Shown: positions 17,787-26,405 of the stretch, one piece after another | Layout: each line of letters opens with the position of its first letter | How positions within the stretch are numbered: position 1 is the stretch's first letter | Assembly (NCBI RefSeq): GCF_003049665.1 | Contig: NZ_PYWM01000028.1 | Span: 1 to 64,000 of the forward strand | Origin: Lysinibacillus mangiferihumi | GTDB lineage: Bacteria; Bacillota; Bacilli; Bacillales_A; Planococcaceae | Length of the DNA: 64,000 nt | Direction of reading: 5' to 3' | Made by a program: the position numbers and the translations under genes | The notes under the pieces: generated by a model | Databases searched by the model: none | What the model was told of the DNA's origin: nothing | Seen by the model: only the letters and a program-made list of their open reading frames with translations

Positions 17787-18866
17787 TCAGTCTTTTTTAT
17801 AGTGAAGCTGTTGTTTTTCTTCAAAGCGCTCAAGTGCTAGCGCAATCAGTCGATTAATAAGCTCTGGATAACTTACGTTTGTATGTTGCCAAAGAAGCGG
17901 ATACATACTAACAGGTGTAAAACCTGGCATTGTATTCACTTCGTTAATATAAATGGCATGATCTGCCGTGACAAAGAAATCAGCACGTACTAAACCACTT
18001 CCATCTAAAATCTTAAACGCACTTTTTGCGTGCTCTTTTAAGCTAGTCACAACTTCTGTAGGTAGTTCAGCAGGAATAATCAATGCTGTTGAACCATCCT
18101 TATATTTTGAATCATAATCATAGAACGCTGTCATAGGCTTAATTTCACCTGGCACAGATACTTCTGGAAAATCATTGCCCAGTACAGCTAATTCAATTTC
18201 ACGTGCTACAATACCTTGCTCTACCACAATTTTACGGTCGTATTGCAATGCTACCTCAATTGCTTGAATTAATTCCTCACGGTTCGAAGCTTTACTAATA
18301 CCAACACTTGAGCCTAAATTTGCCGGCTTTACAAACATTGGCCAAGACAATTTCTGTTCACAACGCGTTAAAATAGCATCTTGCTCTTTCGTCCATTCAC
18401 TACGAATGAAGTACGTATATGGCACTTGTGGTAAGCCCGCAATTTCAAACAACTGTTTCATAATCACTTTATCCATACCTGCAGATGATGCCAACACACC
18501 ATTACCGACATACGGAAGATTCAACACTTCCAGTAAACCCTGTACAGTTCCATCTTCCCCGTTTGTTCCATGCAGTAAAGGGAAAATAACATCAAATTGG
18601 ACCGCTGCCCCGCTTTTATCAATTAAAAACGCTGTAATATTATTTTCTAAAATAATGGCATCATCACCAAATTGCAATTCTTCAATCGAATTTGCGGGTT
18701 TTTCTAAACGCTCACCGCGTCGCCATTCCCCATCTGGTGTAATGTAAATCGGATATATCTCATACTCCTCGAAATTCAAAGCTCCAGTGACTGCGCACGC
18801 CGTCGACAATGACACCTCATGCTCCGCTGACTTTCCGCCGTATAATAAACCGATTCTTTTTTTCAT
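17787..18866 (-). CDS. ddl: D-alanine--D-alanine ligase
   Basis: 359-residue ATP-grasp ligase that makes D-Ala-D-Ala for cell-wall precursors. It has the N-terminal [16 protein letters not shown], the loop [16 protein letters not shown] and the ATP-grasp core ([15 protein letters not shown]). The C-terminal metal-binding region is [17 protein letters not shown]. The start is the ATG at 18866 (MKKRIGLL) because GGAGGG precedes it; a 38-codon upstream extension in frame is not family-like. It is followed after 11 nt by murF and works downstream of alr, also in this window. Confidence 0.95.
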   Translation of the reverse strand: MKKRIGLLYGGKSAEHEVSLSTACAVTGALNFEEYEIYPIYITPDGEWRRGERLEKPANSIEELQFGDDAIILENNITAFLIDKSGAAVQFDVIFPLLHGTNGEDGTVQGLLEVLNLPYVGNGVLASSAGMDKVIMKQLFEIAGLPQVPYTYFIRSEWTKEQDAILTRCEQKLSWPMFVKPANLGSSVGISKASNREELIQAIEVALQYDRKIVVEQGIVAREIELAVLGNDFPEVSVPGEIKPMTAFYDYDSKYKDGSTALIIPAELPTEVVTSLKEHAKSAFKILDGSGLVRADFFVTADHAIYINEVNTMPGFTPVSMYPLLWQHTNVSYPELINRLIALALERFEEKQQLHYKKD

Positions 18867-18931
18867 TTTTGTGCCCTCCACATACTTCTTGAGTATTATT
18901 AGTTTATCACGAAACGGCTTGACAAATGACA

Positions 18932-18965
18932 TAAAAATCTCACCGTAATTTGGACGGTGAGATTT
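18932..18965 (-). terminator. terminator between 19.1-19.8 kb gene and ddl
   Basis: Minus-strand perfect stem ATCTCACCGT/ACGGTGAGAT followed by TTTTTATG. It ends the transcript of the upstream unknown gene. Confidence 0.85.
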
Positions 18966-19068
18966 GAGTGCCTTATTCATTCAAAAGTTGGTCACCCAAG
19001 TAAAATGACTGACTATACTTCCTTGAGTTCCATTCCTATTTAGCTGGTGAAATACCTGCTAAATAGCG

Positions 19069-19815
19069 TTAAATAATATGAATCAATTCATCGTGCTCGT
19101 TTTTCAAAATTGTATTTAAATCATCCCAGACCTCATCTGGAAAGGAATAATCTGACAGGTTACGTATTTCTATACCATATGCCGCTTTCGGCTTCTCAAT
19201 GCGATACAGTGACAACAATGCACCCTCTTTAGCAAAGGAGCGATACGCACGCAAAAATTCGGGCGTAAGGGAAGGAATACTCGATTTTACTTTACGGCGC
19301 CAAAAACCTGTGCTTCGTTCTTTCTCACGTATTAACGTATTAAACACATTAGCGACGAGCAAATCTGAATCACTTAAATGGCGAAAATAAACTTTCGTCA
19401 TTTTCTCTACATCCGAAGAACAATACACAAACCGATTTTGCAATTTATTAAAAAATGGCGAAGTAATCGGTTCTTTTTTATGACTTATGTAAAGCAGTTC
19501 TCCCTGTTCCATCGGTGTCAGCTGATCCAGCCTCTTTTCATCCATAAAATCTACCCAACACAATTCTTTCGACTCCGTAGCTTTTTTTACAAAACGAGGA
19601 ACTTCCTCATCTGCTATATAATCAAACTGTGTATGCATATTAAATGATCCGTCTTCATAGGAATGCTTTAGTAATAGTAAGTGATGCAGTGGATCTAAAG
19701 CAGCCACGAATTGCGAGAATTTAAGCCCGCTAAATATAACAAATTTATCGACATCATTCATATGAACATATATATGATACATAAAATCTTCAGCTGACTT
19801 TAATTTCTTAGCCAC
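19069..19815 (-). CDS. uncharacterised protein, 248 residues
   Basis: I do not recognise this protein. It is soluble-looking and rich in aromatic and charged residues, with segments such as FVIFSGLKFSQFVAALDPLHHLLLLKHSYEDGS broken up along the chain, no signal peptide and no membrane segment. The start is taken at GTG 19815 (VAKKLKSAEDF) because GGGGTG lies six nt before it; an ATG two codons earlier abuts the site. It is divergent from rodA and followed by its own terminator. Codon use resembles neighbours, so it is likely a native gene. Confidence 0.7.
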   Translation of the reverse strand: MAKKLKSAEDFMYHIYVHMNDVDKFVIFSGLKFSQFVAALDPLHHLLLLKHSYEDGSFNMHTQFDYIADEEVPRFVKKATESKELCWVDFMDEKRLDQLTPMEQGELLYISHKKEPITSPFFNKLQNRFVYCSSDVEKMTKVYFRHLSDSDLLVANVFNTLIREKERSTGFWRRKVKSSIPSLTPEFLRAYRSFAKEGALLSLYRIEKPKAAYGIEIRNLSDYSFPDEVWDDLNTILKNEHDELIHII

Positions 19816-19992
19816 ATCCATCACCCCATTCTTCACTTTATTATAAAACTAAACATCATTTTTTGAAACATTTTATGCTATTTGTCGTCACAACAATATA
19901 CTCAGGCGTAAAATTGTTTTTTGCGTTATAATGTTAATGTTCGACATGCGTCTGTGCGCAGATTTTAAACTATTTTATTTTAGGTGGCTTTT

Positions 19993-21180
19993 ATGGAAAA
20001 TAAACGAAATTTCGTGAACCGTTTTGACTGGACGCTCGCTTTTATACTTTTCACTTTTCTTGTCATTAGTTTATTAGCAATTGCATCCGCTCAAACTTCC
20101 GGACAATATGGTATTAATTACGTACCTTTGCAACTAAGATGGTATGTAATTGGTGCATTTATTATCGGTGTCATTATGTTTTTCGAGCCTGATCAATATA
20201 AAAAAATGGCTTGGTATATGTACGGAGCTGGAATTGCTCTTTTAGTTTTGCTTATTTTCATGCCGGAAGGTAAAGGCCAAATTGGTGAGCCTGTGAATGG
20301 TGCTAAAAGCTGGTTCCATACACCACTTGGTAATATCCAGCCCTCCGAATTTATGAAAACTTTTTACATTTTAGCGCTCGCCCGCCTTATTAGTAAGCAT
20401 CATGAAGTCTACTCTTTAAGATCCATTAAATCTGACTTCATTTTACTAGGTAAAATCGCTTTAACGTTGATTATACCACTTGGTATTATTATGAAACAGC
20501 CTGACCTTGGTTCAGCACTTGTTTTCTTTGCGATTACTGCTGCACTCGTTATTGTAGCAGGTATCTCTTGGAAAATTTTATTACCTACTTTTTTAGGTGG
20601 CGCTGTCGTCGGGGGAAGCCTCCTGTGGATGGCACTTTACATGCAGGAATTTTTAGAGAAAACATTTGGCTTTAAAGCGTACCAGTTTGCCAGAATTTAC
20701 TCTTGGCTGGATCCATATTCGTATTCATCGAGTGATGGTTACCATTTGATTACTTCCTTAAATGCTATTGGGTCTGGTGAAATCTTCGGTAAAGGCTTCC
20801 GTGGTCGCGAAGTGTACGTAGCCGAAAATCATACGGACTTCATCTTCACCGTTATCGGTGAGGAATGGGGTTTTATCGGTGCAAGTATAGTAATCTGTAT
20901 TTTCTTTTTGTTAATCTATCATTTAACTAAAACAACATTATTATTGAAAGACCCTTTTTCAACTTATGTTTGTGCAGGTATTATAGCGATGATTACGTTC
21001 CATGTATTCGAAAACATTGGTATGACAATACAACTACTACCGATTACAGGTATTCCACTTCCATTCATAAGTTATGGGGGAAGTTCTTTAATGGGCAATG
21101 CCTTGGCCATCGGGCTAGTCTTTAGCATGCGTTTCCATTATCGTACTTACATGTTTACAACGTACGATGAAGAGGATTAA
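19993..21180 (+). CDS. rodA: FtsW/RodA/SpoVE-family peptidoglycan glycosyltransferase, probably RodA
   Basis: 395-residue SEDS-family membrane protein with about ten hydrophobic segments. Diagnostic stretches are GAKSWFHTPLGNIQPSEFMK, MKQPDLGSALVFF, VYVAENHTDFIFTVIGEEWG and LPITGIPLPFISYGGSSL, which carry the catalytic Asp region of these transglycosylases. SEDS proteins polymerise lipid II with a partner PBP; RodA elongates the cell cylinder. RodA is favoured over FtsW/SpoVE because no division or spore gene is adjacent. ATG at 19993 follows AGGTGG by five nt. A bidirectional terminator follows. Confidence 0.88.
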   Translation: MENKRNFVNRFDWTLAFILFTFLVISLLAIASAQTSGQYGINYVPLQLRWYVIGAFIIGVIMFFEPDQYKKMAWYMYGAGIALLVLLIFMPEGKGQIGEPVNGAKSWFHTPLGNIQPSEFMKTFYILALARLISKHHEVYSLRSIKSDFILLGKIALTLIIPLGIIMKQPDLGSALVFFAITAALVIVAGISWKILLPTFLGGAVVGGSLLWMALYMQEFLEKTFGFKAYQFARIYSWLDPYSYSSSDGYHLITSLNAIGSGEIFGKGFRGREVYVAENHTDFIFTVIGEEWGFIGASIVICIFFLLIYHLTKTTLLLKDPFSTYVCAGIIAMITFHVFENIGMTIQLLPITGIPLPFISYGGSSLMGNALAIGLVFSMRFHYRTYMFTTYDEED

Positions 21181-21194
21181 GAAATTTAAATAAT

Positions 21195-21249
21195 AAAAAA
21201 AGAATGGATAGCCTCTCTACTTTCCAAAGAGAACTATCCATTCTTTTTT
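21195..21249. terminator. bidirectional terminator after rodA
   Basis: Arms AAAAAAGAATGGATAG and CTATCCATTCTTTTTT pair perfectly around a 22-nt middle. T-runs on both strands suit rodA (plus) and the small minus-strand gene at 21260-21397. Confidence 0.9.
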
Positions 21250-21259
21250 GTAAAACGAG

Positions 21260-21397
21260 TTAAGCTTGAACTTGCGGAGTTTGCGTTGGTGGTGTGAGCA
21301 CTTTTAAAAGTTCAAGTCGAGACTTTGTTACAGTAGCTGTCACACCCAACTTCGATAAATTCGAAACAATCTTTTTCAAATCTACTTCCTTCGTCAT
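21260..21397 (-). CDS. small protein, 45 residues, unknown
   Basis: Short minus-strand frame beginning MTKEVDLKKIVSNLSKLG and ending with a Pro/Thr/Gln-rich tail (TPPTQTPQVQA). GAGGTG lies six nt before the ATG at 21397, and the stop is followed at once by the shared terminator, so it has complete gene architecture. It has a short predicted amphipathic helix and no membrane segment. I do not recognise a family. Confidence 0.65.
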   Translation of the reverse strand: MTKEVDLKKIVSNLSKLGVTATVTKSRLELLKVLTPPTQTPQVQA

Positions 21398-21701
21398 ACA
21401 TTCCACCTCAATCTTTTCTCGATTTTATATAACGTTTTATTTCCAAAAAAGTTTCATTTTTTCTAAGTGTTAGATGTCAGACGAGTTTATCTGTATCTAT
21501 CATACCATTTAACTCGCCTTTAATATTTTTCAATTTTGTTACAATGTAAATTATGTTTAAATGTCACTTTTTTAGGCAAACAAAATACACTATAGAATAA
21601 AATTTGATAAATACATTATTAACCCATCAAATCAATTCTATTCGTTGTTCTTCATTATTTTTTGACCAGCCAGCAGGAACAAGCTTCTACCAAAAGAGGG
21701 A
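21398..21701. other. intergenic gap upstream of the 45-residue gene
   Basis: 304 nt of AT-rich sequence between two outward-reading genes. It should contain promoters in both directions, but no hexamer pair with proper spacing was found. Nothing else supported. Confidence 0.45.
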
Positions 21702-21875
21702 ATGAAAGAAGAGATAACTATTGTGGATGAACGGTTACGCAAAATAATAACTGAACATAAACTAAATCAATCCTTGTCTTGGTTTCAAATGCTTCCCCTA
21801 CCGTACCCTTGTAATAGCAAGAACAAGAGAGGTAGAATATACATACTGAAATATTGTAAGAAAGCAGGAAATTAA
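21702..21875 (+). CDS. possible 57-residue leader ORF before the MFS gene
   Basis: ATG at 21702 (MKEEITIVDERLRKII) runs 57 codons and its stop TAA touches the ATG of the MFS gene. The AGAGGG ribosome site lies too close to this ATG (about one nt), so translation is doubtful; a GTG nine codons in, behind GAAGAG, is an alternative. The sequence is basic near the end (NSKNKRGRIYILKYCKK). It may be a leader peptide coupling translation to the transporter, or chance. Confidence 0.35.
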   Translation: MKEEITIVDERLRKIITEHKLNQSLSWFQMLPLPYPCNSKNKRGRIYILKYCKKAGN

Positions 21876-23036
21876 ATGATAAAACCAATTTTACTCTTAA
21901 TGTCAGTACAGTTTCTCGTCTACCTAGGCTTTGGAATTATTATTCCTGTCCTACCAGAGGTCATCGTACAAAACGATTGGCAAAACATCCATGTAGGCGG
22001 TTTACTGACAGTGTATTCTCTTGCAAGTTTTTTTACCGCACCACTTTGGGGAAAGCTTTCTGATAAAGTCGGTCGTAAGCAACTCATTTTAACAGGATTG
22101 GTAGGATTCAGTCTCAGTTTCATTATTTTTTCAATGTTCATTGACCATTTAACAATGTTATACGTATCACGTATCGTGGGTGGCTTATTCTCAGGTGCGT
22201 TGTATACAGCTGTAACAGGTTTTATTGGTGACATGTCGAGCGAGGAAGATCGTAATAAGTACATGGGTTTCATGGGCATGTCCATTGGTCTAGGTTTTAT
22301 CTTCGGTCCTGCAATTGGCGGCATGTTAGGTAATTATAGCTTGCAATTGCCATTTATCGCATCAGCAGCTTTAATCGCGCTATTATTTATTTATGCAACT
22401 TTCGTCTTAAAAGAACCAGAAAAACGAAAAGATGTAATAAAAAGAGCAATTGTCCCAAAAGGTGTTGGCAAAATGCTTCAATACCGTGTTCGTTATTTAT
22501 TTATGTTCTCGTTCTTAGTGACTTTTATGCTCGCAGGAGTAGAAGCAACATTCCAGCTTTTTCAAATTGATCGTATACAAATAACACCTTTGCAAATCGG
22601 TTATTTATTTATGTTTAGTGGCTTTGTAGATGCAGCCATACAAGGTGGCGTTGTTCGTCGCATTAAAAATGGCACAGAAACATCTTGGCTCATTGGAGCT
22701 CAAATCATTACAGCAATCGGTATGCTTTTATTCACTCTAACAGGCAATCTATTGATGGCAGGTTTTGCACTTTGTATCTTTACAGCCGGAAATGCCCTTG
22801 CAAGAACATGTGTCGTGTCATTATCCTCCAAAGAATCTGGCGGCCAATATGGGACAGCAGCAGGTCTTTCCTACTCTATGGATAATTTAGGGCGTATTCT
22901 CGGGCCTCTATTTTTCACATGGTTATTTACGATGCAATCTAATCTTGGCTACTATATTGCTGCAGCTATCGCAATTATCTCGATTATTTTAATCTTTATT
23001 TATAAGGCTTCAAATAAAACTTTAAGGCTTGAATAA
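21876..23036 (+). CDS. MFS transporter, DHA1 drug-efflux type
   Basis: 386-residue major-facilitator protein with 12 hydrophobic segments. The loop 2-3 motif A is GKLSDKVGRKQLIL, and motif C-like glycine-rich GLGFIFGPAIGGMLG lies in TM5, which marks drug:proton antiporters (TetA/Bmr type). The substrate cannot be told from sequence. AGGA lies six nt before the ATG. A 57-codon frame ends directly at this start. Confidence 0.85.
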   Translation: MIKPILLLMSVQFLVYLGFGIIIPVLPEVIVQNDWQNIHVGGLLTVYSLASFFTAPLWGKLSDKVGRKQLILTGLVGFSLSFIIFSMFIDHLTMLYVSRIVGGLFSGALYTAVTGFIGDMSSEEDRNKYMGFMGMSIGLGFIFGPAIGGMLGNYSLQLPFIASAALIALLFIYATFVLKEPEKRKDVIKRAIVPKGVGKMLQYRVRYLFMFSFLVTFMLAGVEATFQLFQIDRIQITPLQIGYLFMFSGFVDAAIQGGVVRRIKNGTETSWLIGAQIITAIGMLLFTLTGNLLMAGFALCIFTAGNALARTCVVSLSSKESGGQYGTAAGLSYSMDNLGRILGPLFFTWLFTMQSNLGYYIAAAIAIISIILIFIYKASNKTLRLE

Positions 23037-23130
23037 TTTTCGTACTATATGTCGTAACTAATAGAAACAGATGTATTTGTTAAACTTATATGACATCCAT
23101 GTTTGAAAGCGTAAACTCGGAGGATACTGC

Positions 23131-23928
23131 ATGAATAAAACAATCAATTTTTCTCTTCCTAGAGAGCTTGAACCATTACGTTCTGAAATTGAAGATTCGC
23201 TACTGTCTGCGATTACTATATCGCCATGTAAACGTTCCACTAAAATAACAGAAAGTAAGTTCGCCGGTGAACCTTATTTACCTTATTATCAAACAGTTCC
23301 AAAGGACATTACTGGTGAAGCGATGCGTTTATTAGCTCAAATAAATTTTGCAGAAATACCAACAATACAAGATTTTCCTACTCAAGGTATTTTACAATTT
23401 TTTATTTCATCTAATATTTTTGCCAATGCGGCACATTATAAGGAAGACATTTTTCAACAGTTCTATAAAGTACGATTTTACCCAACGTTAGAAACAAAAA
23501 CAGCAATGCCAACACAAGAAAAACCTTCTGTAACCACAGATGATTGGTTTCCTATTAAAGAAGAGTTATCGCTACAATTCCACTTTACACAGGAACCTGT
23601 CTCAGCTTTAGATTATCGAGCTGTACACTATTTACCGAGTCTAATATGCACCCTAAACCATGATGTTAATTTGCACGAAATCTACTTACAGCATTTTTTA
23701 GGAGCTGGCGCTAAAATAGGCGGATACGCATATTTTTTAGAGGAAGACATTCGGCACGAATCTCATCTGCTACAACGGTATGATGTACTTTTACTACAAA
23801 TAGATTCCAATGATGAGTTCGGTATTATGTGGGCGGATAGTGGCGTAGGGAAATTCTTTATCAATCGTGATAAGCTTCTTCAACAAGATTTTAGCGATAT
23901 ACTATTTCAATGGGAACATTATGTATAA
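23131..23928 (+). CDS. DUF1963 (YwqG-like) protein
   Basis: 265-residue cytosolic protein of the YwqG/DUF1963 family. The family signature is the run GEPYLPYYQTVPKDITGEAM, then LLAQINFAEIP and FPTQGILQFFIS, and later HFLGAGAKIGGYAYFLEEDIR and LLLQIDSNDEFGIMWADSGVGKFFI. The function of the family is unknown. GGAGG precedes the ATG at 23131 by about eight nt. Interspersed element copy A starts 43 nt after the stop and probably supplies its terminator. Confidence 0.87.
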   Translation: MNKTINFSLPRELEPLRSEIEDSLLSAITISPCKRSTKITESKFAGEPYLPYYQTVPKDITGEAMRLLAQINFAEIPTIQDFPTQGILQFFISSNIFANAAHYKEDIFQQFYKVRFYPTLETKTAMPTQEKPSVTTDDWFPIKEELSLQFHFTQEPVSALDYRAVHYLPSLICTLNHDVNLHEIYLQHFLGAGAKIGGYAYFLEEDIRHESHLLQRYDVLLLQIDSNDEFGIMWADSGVGKFFINRDKLLQQDFSDILFQWEHYV

Positions 23929-23971
23929 GCTAACTGATTTACCTCTTGCCTTGAAACTGAATACAAAACTA

Positions 23972-24306
23972 GCAAGAGGCTGGGACAAAACTAAAAAAAT
24001 TTAAGGAACAGAGGAAAGGTGTTCATAAATTTTTGCTATATGGGGAGCTTAGCAAACTTAGCTATTCTTGCATTTGCATTAAATAAAAAATTAGAAGTGT
24101 TCACTAGTTGTTGATAGCGGAGGTGGTGACTCCAGCGGGAACGCACACAACGTAAGACGCAACAAACCTGCGCGTTAGCGAGGGTTGCGGCTTACGTGTG
24201 TGCCCGCGGAAAGCACCGCCATAGCGGACAACAACGGTATAGAAAAAAAGTGTTAGATTGACTGCCATCAATCTAACACTTTTTCTCTTTTGTCCCAGCC
24301 TCTTGC
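23972..24306 (+). repeat. interspersed intergenic element, copy A (complete)
   Basis: 335-bp element bounded by a perfect 19-bp inverted repeat, GCAAGAGGCTGGGACAAAA at the left and its complement at the right. Inside are a long imperfect hairpin core (about 24108-24238, arms GTTGTT...AACAAC, GAGGTGGTG...CACCGCC and CGCACACAACGTAAG...CTTACGTGTGTG) and a 16-bp perfect hairpin AAAGTGTTAGATTG/CAATCTAACACTTT near the right end. CCTCTTGCCT also occurs just before the element (23942) and at its right end. Related copies are listed separately. Confidence 0.9.
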
Positions 24307-24329
24307 CTAATTTCGATTACTGTTTACTA

Positions 24330-24378
24330 ACAATGCCCTTAAAGTCGCAAAACGCAAAGGCATTGTCCCTACTTTTTT
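24330..24378 (+). terminator. possible terminator upstream of cls
   Basis: Stem ACAATGCC/GGCATTGT with a 21-nt loop, then CCCTACTTTTTTGG. Orientation would stop transcription entering from element copy A. Confidence 0.45.
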
Positions 24379-24483
24379 GGGGGGAATTTTTTTGATGATA
24401 ACAAATCACTTACTGTCCTTTCTTTCCACCTGTGAAGTAAGCTATACTAGATATAATGTGAAATATAGTAAAGGGGTGCAGGA

Positions 24484-25941
24484 ATGGGCATTTTTACAAA
24501 TGTAGAATATCTAGTACCTTTAATTTTATTCGTAAATATCTTATCTGCGATGACAATTATATTTTTAGAGCGTAAAGATGCTAGTTCTACATGGGCATGG
24601 ATTCTTGTCCTATTTTTCTTGCCATTAGCTGGATTTATTTTATATTTACTACTTGGCAGACAACTGCGCAGGAAACATTTGTTTCGTTGGGAAGGGCGCA
24701 AAGATATTGGGATTGATAATCTGATTAGCTATCAAATAGACACCATTCGAGATAATACATTTGAGTTTCGTATTGAAAATGCCGAAAATTATAAAGAAAT
24801 GATTTATATGCATTTAAAAACGAATAATGCGGTATTAACACAAGACAATCACCTTGCTATTTTTGACGATGGTGCAGACAAATTTGAACAGCTATTAAAA
24901 GATATTGAAGCAGCTAAAGATCATATCCATATTCAATATTACATCTTCCGCTTAGATAATTTAGGTACTCGTCTTGTTGACGCAATGATTAAAAAGGCAA
25001 AACAAGGAGTCAAAGTAAGGCTCTTATATGATGAAATGGGCTCTCGTAATGTAAAAAGGAGACATTTCAAGGAACTTCTTGAAGCAGGCGGTGAAGTAGA
25101 AGTATTTTTCCCTTCCATATTCCCACTGCTTAACCCACGCCTCAACTTTAGAAATCACCGCAAAATAGGAGTAATTGACGGTCGTATTGGGTATATCGGG
25201 GGCTTTAATGTAGGAGATGAATACCTCGGACTTCAAAAGAAATTTGGCTATTGGAGAGATACACATTTACGTATTGAAGGAAGCGCTGTCCACCCATTGC
25301 AAACACGCTTTTTATTAGATTGGAATCAAGCATGTGCACAGCAAAAGATGGGTTATTCCGACCGTTACTTCCCTGCTATCCCGAAAAAAGGTGATGTCGG
25401 TTTACAAATCGTTTCGAGTGGACCGGACTCCGATTGGGAACAAATAAAAATCGGCTATTTAAAGCTGATTAATATGGCCAAGAGATATATTTATATTCAA
25501 ACGCCTTATTTTATTCCTGATATTAGTTTTTTAGACGCCATAAAAATTGCTACTTTATCAGGCATTGACGTACGTATTATGATTCCTAATAAGCCGGACC
25601 ATATGTTTGTTTATTGGGCAACATACTCTTACGTGGGCCAATTATTACGCGCAGGAGCAAAGGTTTATATTTATGAAAAAGGATTTATTCATGCTAAAGC
25701 TATTATTATTGACGATGAAGCATCTACAGTAGGAACTGCAAATATCGATGTCCGAAGTTTTAGTTTAAACTTCGAAGTAAATGCCTTTATTTACGATTCT
25801 AAAATTTCCCATCAATTAGCTGAGCTATTTGAGAAGGACATTTTAGATAGCACAGAATTAACTTGGGAAATGTATCAAAATCGTTCGAGCATGATAAAGT
25901 TTAAGGAATCTATTTCTCGCTTATTAACACCGATATTATAA
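24484..25941 (+). CDS. cls: cardiolipin synthase
   Basis: 485-residue phospholipase-D-superfamily enzyme that condenses two phosphatidylglycerols to cardiolipin at the membrane. Two N-terminal membrane segments (residues about 5-25 and 38-56) are followed by two HKD active sites: NHRKIGVIDGRIGYIGGFN near residue 222 and HAKAIIIDDEASTVGTANID near residue 400. Length and layout match Bacillus ClsA/YwnE. AAAGGGG precedes the ATG. Element copy B follows 40 nt after the stop and separates it from the convergent vanY-like gene. Confidence 0.93.
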   Translation: MGIFTNVEYLVPLILFVNILSAMTIIFLERKDASSTWAWILVLFFLPLAGFILYLLLGRQLRRKHLFRWEGRKDIGIDNLISYQIDTIRDNTFEFRIENAENYKEMIYMHLKTNNAVLTQDNHLAIFDDGADKFEQLLKDIEAAKDHIHIQYYIFRLDNLGTRLVDAMIKKAKQGVKVRLLYDEMGSRNVKRRHFKELLEAGGEVEVFFPSIFPLLNPRLNFRNHRKIGVIDGRIGYIGGFNVGDEYLGLQKKFGYWRDTHLRIEGSAVHPLQTRFLLDWNQACAQQKMGYSDRYFPAIPKKGDVGLQIVSSGPDSDWEQIKIGYLKLINMAKRYIYIQTPYFIPDISFLDAIKIATLSGIDVRIMIPNKPDHMFVYWATYSYVGQLLRAGAKVYIYEKGFIHAKAIIIDDEASTVGTANIDVRSFSLNFEVNAFIYDSKISHQLAELFEKDILDSTELTWEMYQNRSSMIKFKESISRLLTPIL

Positions 25942-25983
25942 CAACCCATTCGTTTATTTTTATGGGGTGAGAACAAAAGAAAA

Positions 25984-26284
25984 AGAGGCGGGGACATAAC
26001 TAGAAAAACTTAAGGAATAGAGGAAAGCTGTTCATAAATTTTTGCTATATGGAGACCTTAGCTATTCTTGCTTTTGCAATTAAAAAAATTAGAAGTGTTC
26101 ACTAGTTGTTGGTAGCGAAGGCGGTGACTCCAGCTCAGAACAGCACATAATGTAAGACGCGGGCATACGCGCGCAAGCAGAGGGTTGCGGCTTACGGTGC
26201 TGAGCGGAAAGCACCGTCGTAGCGGACAACAACGGCATAGCAAAAAAGTGTTAGATTGATTAGGTTCAATCTAACACTTTTTGC
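25984..26284 (+). repeat. interspersed intergenic element, copy B (right end lost)
   Basis: Same element as copy A: left end GAGGCGGGGACATAACTAG, then GTGTTCACTAGTTGTTGGTAGCG, a core with GTAAGACGC...GGGTTGCGGCTTACGG, and the GTGTTAGATTG hairpin (26244-26282). The right TGTCCCAGCCTC end is absent; the sequence changes after the hairpin. The core carries compensating changes (CTCAGAACAGCACA/TGCTGAGC), so both hairpin arms changed together. Confidence 0.88.
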
Positions 26285-26299
26285 TATGGTTCGCTACAG

Positions 26300-26370
26300 T
26301 GGTTACTTCCCCATTGCACACCGTAACGTTGCGTACGTTCTGAGCTAAAGTCATCGCCTTTTTATTGCTA
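26300..26370 (-). repeat. degraded element fragment next to copy B
   Basis: CACACCGTAACGTTGCGTACGTTCTGAGCTAAAGTCATCGCC resembles the reversed core of copies C and E (…TTACGTTGTGTGCGTTCTGAGCTGGAGTCACC…) in short blocks. It lies directly beside copy B but in the opposite orientation, so a second, decayed copy was probably inserted here. Confidence 0.55.
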
Positions 26371-26405
26371 ACGCTCGCTTGAGGTTTTGTCTCCAAGCTC
26401 TTTGT

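Noticed and set aside
18999-19075. Hairpin ATTTAGC/GCTAAAT after the unknown 19.1 kb gene
   Set aside because: No T-run; the real terminator is at 18932-18965.
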